From contig NZ_CP074149.1 of NCBI RefSeq assembly GCF_019968765.1, positions 2,046,001 through 2,110,000 on the forward strand: DNA of 64,000 nucleotides, written 5' to 3'. The notes under the pieces are model-generated. The model made no database searches, was not told the origin of the DNA, and worked only from the letters and a program-made list of their open reading frames with translations. The position numbers were made by a program, and so were the translations under genes. Positions 62,925-64,000 of the stretch are shown here, piece by piece; the stretch's first letter is position 1; every line of letters begins with the position of its first letter. This DNA comes from Enterobacter sp. JBIWA008. GTDB taxonomy: Bacteria > Pseudomonadota > Gammaproteobacteria > Enterobacterales > Enterobacteriaceae.

Positions 62925-64000
62925 TTAATGCGTGTTCTTCTCTTCCAGGTCTTCCAGTTCGCTCAAAATCACGTCCGGGTCTGTTCCCGGAGGCGGAATT
63001 TCATGCACCCAGGCAGAGAACAGCCGCCATGTGACGGCGAGCAGCACGGGGCCAATAAACAGGCCAATCATGCCAAAGGCAATCAGTCCGCCAATTACCC
63101 CGGAGAGGATCAGGATCAGCGGCAGGTCAGCACCCATGCGGATGAGGATCGGACGAATGACGTTATCCATGGTGCCGACCACGCAGCTCCAGACCAGCAG
63201 CACCGTTCCCCACGTGGTATCGCCCGTCCAGTAGAGCCAGATAATGCTGGGTACCAGCACCAGCAGCGGCCCCAGCTGCGCAAGACAGGTCATCAGCATG
63301 ATAACGGTGAACACGGTGGCGTACGGTACGCCGGAAATAGCCAGACCAATACCGCCCAGCACCGCCTGCACCAGCGCGGTGACCACCACGCCCAGCGCAA
63401 CCGCGCGCACGGCCTGCGCAGCCAGCAGCACCGCGGCGTCACCCCGTTTACCCGCCAGGCGAGTGGCAAAGTGACGAACGCCTAAAGCCACCTGCTCGCC
63501 GCGCCAGTAGAGCAGTGCGCTGAAGAGCAGCATCAGGGTACAGTGCATCATAAAGCGGCCGATATGCGCCGCCTGACCGACAAACCAGGTGGTGGTGGAG
63601 CCTATGTACGGACGGACTTTTGCCATCAGCGCGCTGCCGCCCATCTCCAGCAGGCTATGCCAGCCGCTGTAGAGTTTGGCCCCCACCAGCGGAATGCCTT
63701 TCAGCCAGGCGAGATCCGGCAGCGTCAGGTCACCGCTGCTAATGGCGCGAATAACCGGGCCACTGGAATCCACCAGGCTATTCACCAGCAGGGCAATAGG
63801 AATAATAAACAGCAGGAACAGCAGGAGCGTCATGACCAGTACGGCTAACCCGCGGCGGCCAAACAGCAGCTTCTGCAGGCGCAGCAGCAAAGGCCACGTG
63901 GCGACGACAACGGTCCCAGCCCACGCAAAGCCGAGAATAAAGGGTTGAACAATCCACAGACACGCAATAATCATGAGGGCCAGAAACAGCACCGACAGCA
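62925..64000 (-). CDS. ydiK: YdiK, AI-2E family inner membrane transporter, N-terminus cut by the window
   Basis: The frame stays open to the right edge (codons Leu-Ser then the GTG at 63992), so about 12-14 N-terminal residues are missing relative to E. coli YdiK (370). The visible 357 residues have eight hydrophobic helices and AI-2E/PerM family features: IVQPFILGFAWAGTVVVATW, RPYIGSTTTWFVGQAAHIG, GVVVTALVQAVLGGIGLAIS and LILILSGVIGGLIAFGMIGL. YdiK's substrate is not established. It is transcribed towards rprA and ends in a REP element. Confidence 0.95.
   Translation of the reverse strand, partial: LSVLFLALMIIACLWIVQPFILGFAWAGTVVVATWPLLLRLQKLLFGRRGLAVLVMTLLLFLLFIIPIALLVNSLVDSSGPVIRAISSGDLTLPDLAWLKGIPLVGAKLYSGWHSLLEMGGSALMAKVRPYIGSTTTWFVGQAAHIGRFMMHCTLMLLFSALLYWRGEQVALGVRHFATRLAGKRGDAAVLLAAQAVRAVALGVVVTALVQAVLGGIGLAISGVPYATVFTVIMLMTCLAQLGPLLVLVPSIIWLYWTGDTTWGTVLLVWSCVVGTMDNVIRPILIRMGADLPLILILSGVIGGLIAFGMIGLFIGPVLLAVTWRLFSAWVHEIPPPGTDPDVILSELEDLEEKNTH

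Overview
This window is chromosomal DNA from an enterobacterium. Gene content and order follow the Escherichia coli K-12 region from ynjC/xthA to ydiK, but proteins differ by a few to about 20 percent from the E. coli versions as I remember them. Extra blocks typical of Enterobacter and close relatives are present: a haem-uptake operon, a 3-hydroxybutyrate/ketone-body cluster and a GPH symporter with a GH3 glycosidase. I infer Enterobacter or a close genus such as Lelliottia; the sequence alone does not settle the species. GC is high in genes and low in the regulatory gaps. I see no tRNA, rRNA, CRISPR, prophage or insertion sequence.

Layout. 1-2792 (minus): end of a ynjBC ABC system, one TVP38-family membrane protein and xthA. 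3226-9249 (plus): the complete astCADBE arginine succinyltransferase operon behind a sigma-54 promoter. 9588-13345: spy, ves, cho (LexA box), nadE, osmE. 13627-18850: the chbBCARFG chitobiose operon, including the ChiX small-RNA target in the chbB-chbC spacer. 18889-28583: katE, cedA, tcyP, ydjM (LexA box), hxpB, yniB, yniA, ydiZ, pfkB, ydiY. 28665-28963: two very small membrane-protein genes. 29286-36458: the translation operon thrS-infC-rpmI-rplT-pheM-pheS-pheT-ihfA with an AUU start for infC, a thrS operator and the pheM attenuator. 36562-39419: btuC-btuE-btuD and nlpC. 39713-41933: ydiV and selO.

41977-53670 is the accessory block: hydroxybutyrate dehydrogenase, GntP-type permease, thiolase and the two subunits of a 3-oxoacid CoA-transferase, with a divergent LysR regulator; then hmuVUTSR and hemP under a near-consensus Fur box. 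In E. coli K-12, hemP (ydiE) lies alone between selO (ydiU) and aroH, so this window shows that locus with the haem genes present. 53843-58589: aroH (TrpR operator inside the end of ppsR), ppsR and ppsA (Cra site). 58823-62602: GPH symporter and GH3 glycosidase without a local regulator. 62610-62715: the small RNA RprA on the minus strand, eight bases from the GH3 stop. 62925-64000: ydiK, cut by the window edge.

I found no clearly new multi-gene defence or mobile system. The items most worth a second look are regulatory or very small: the YncL-like 30-residue gene next to yniD, a terminator-like hairpin in the ydiY leader, the 9-bp inverted repeat before the LysR gene, the GH3 operon running towards RprA, and a repeat family with copies near nadE and aroH.
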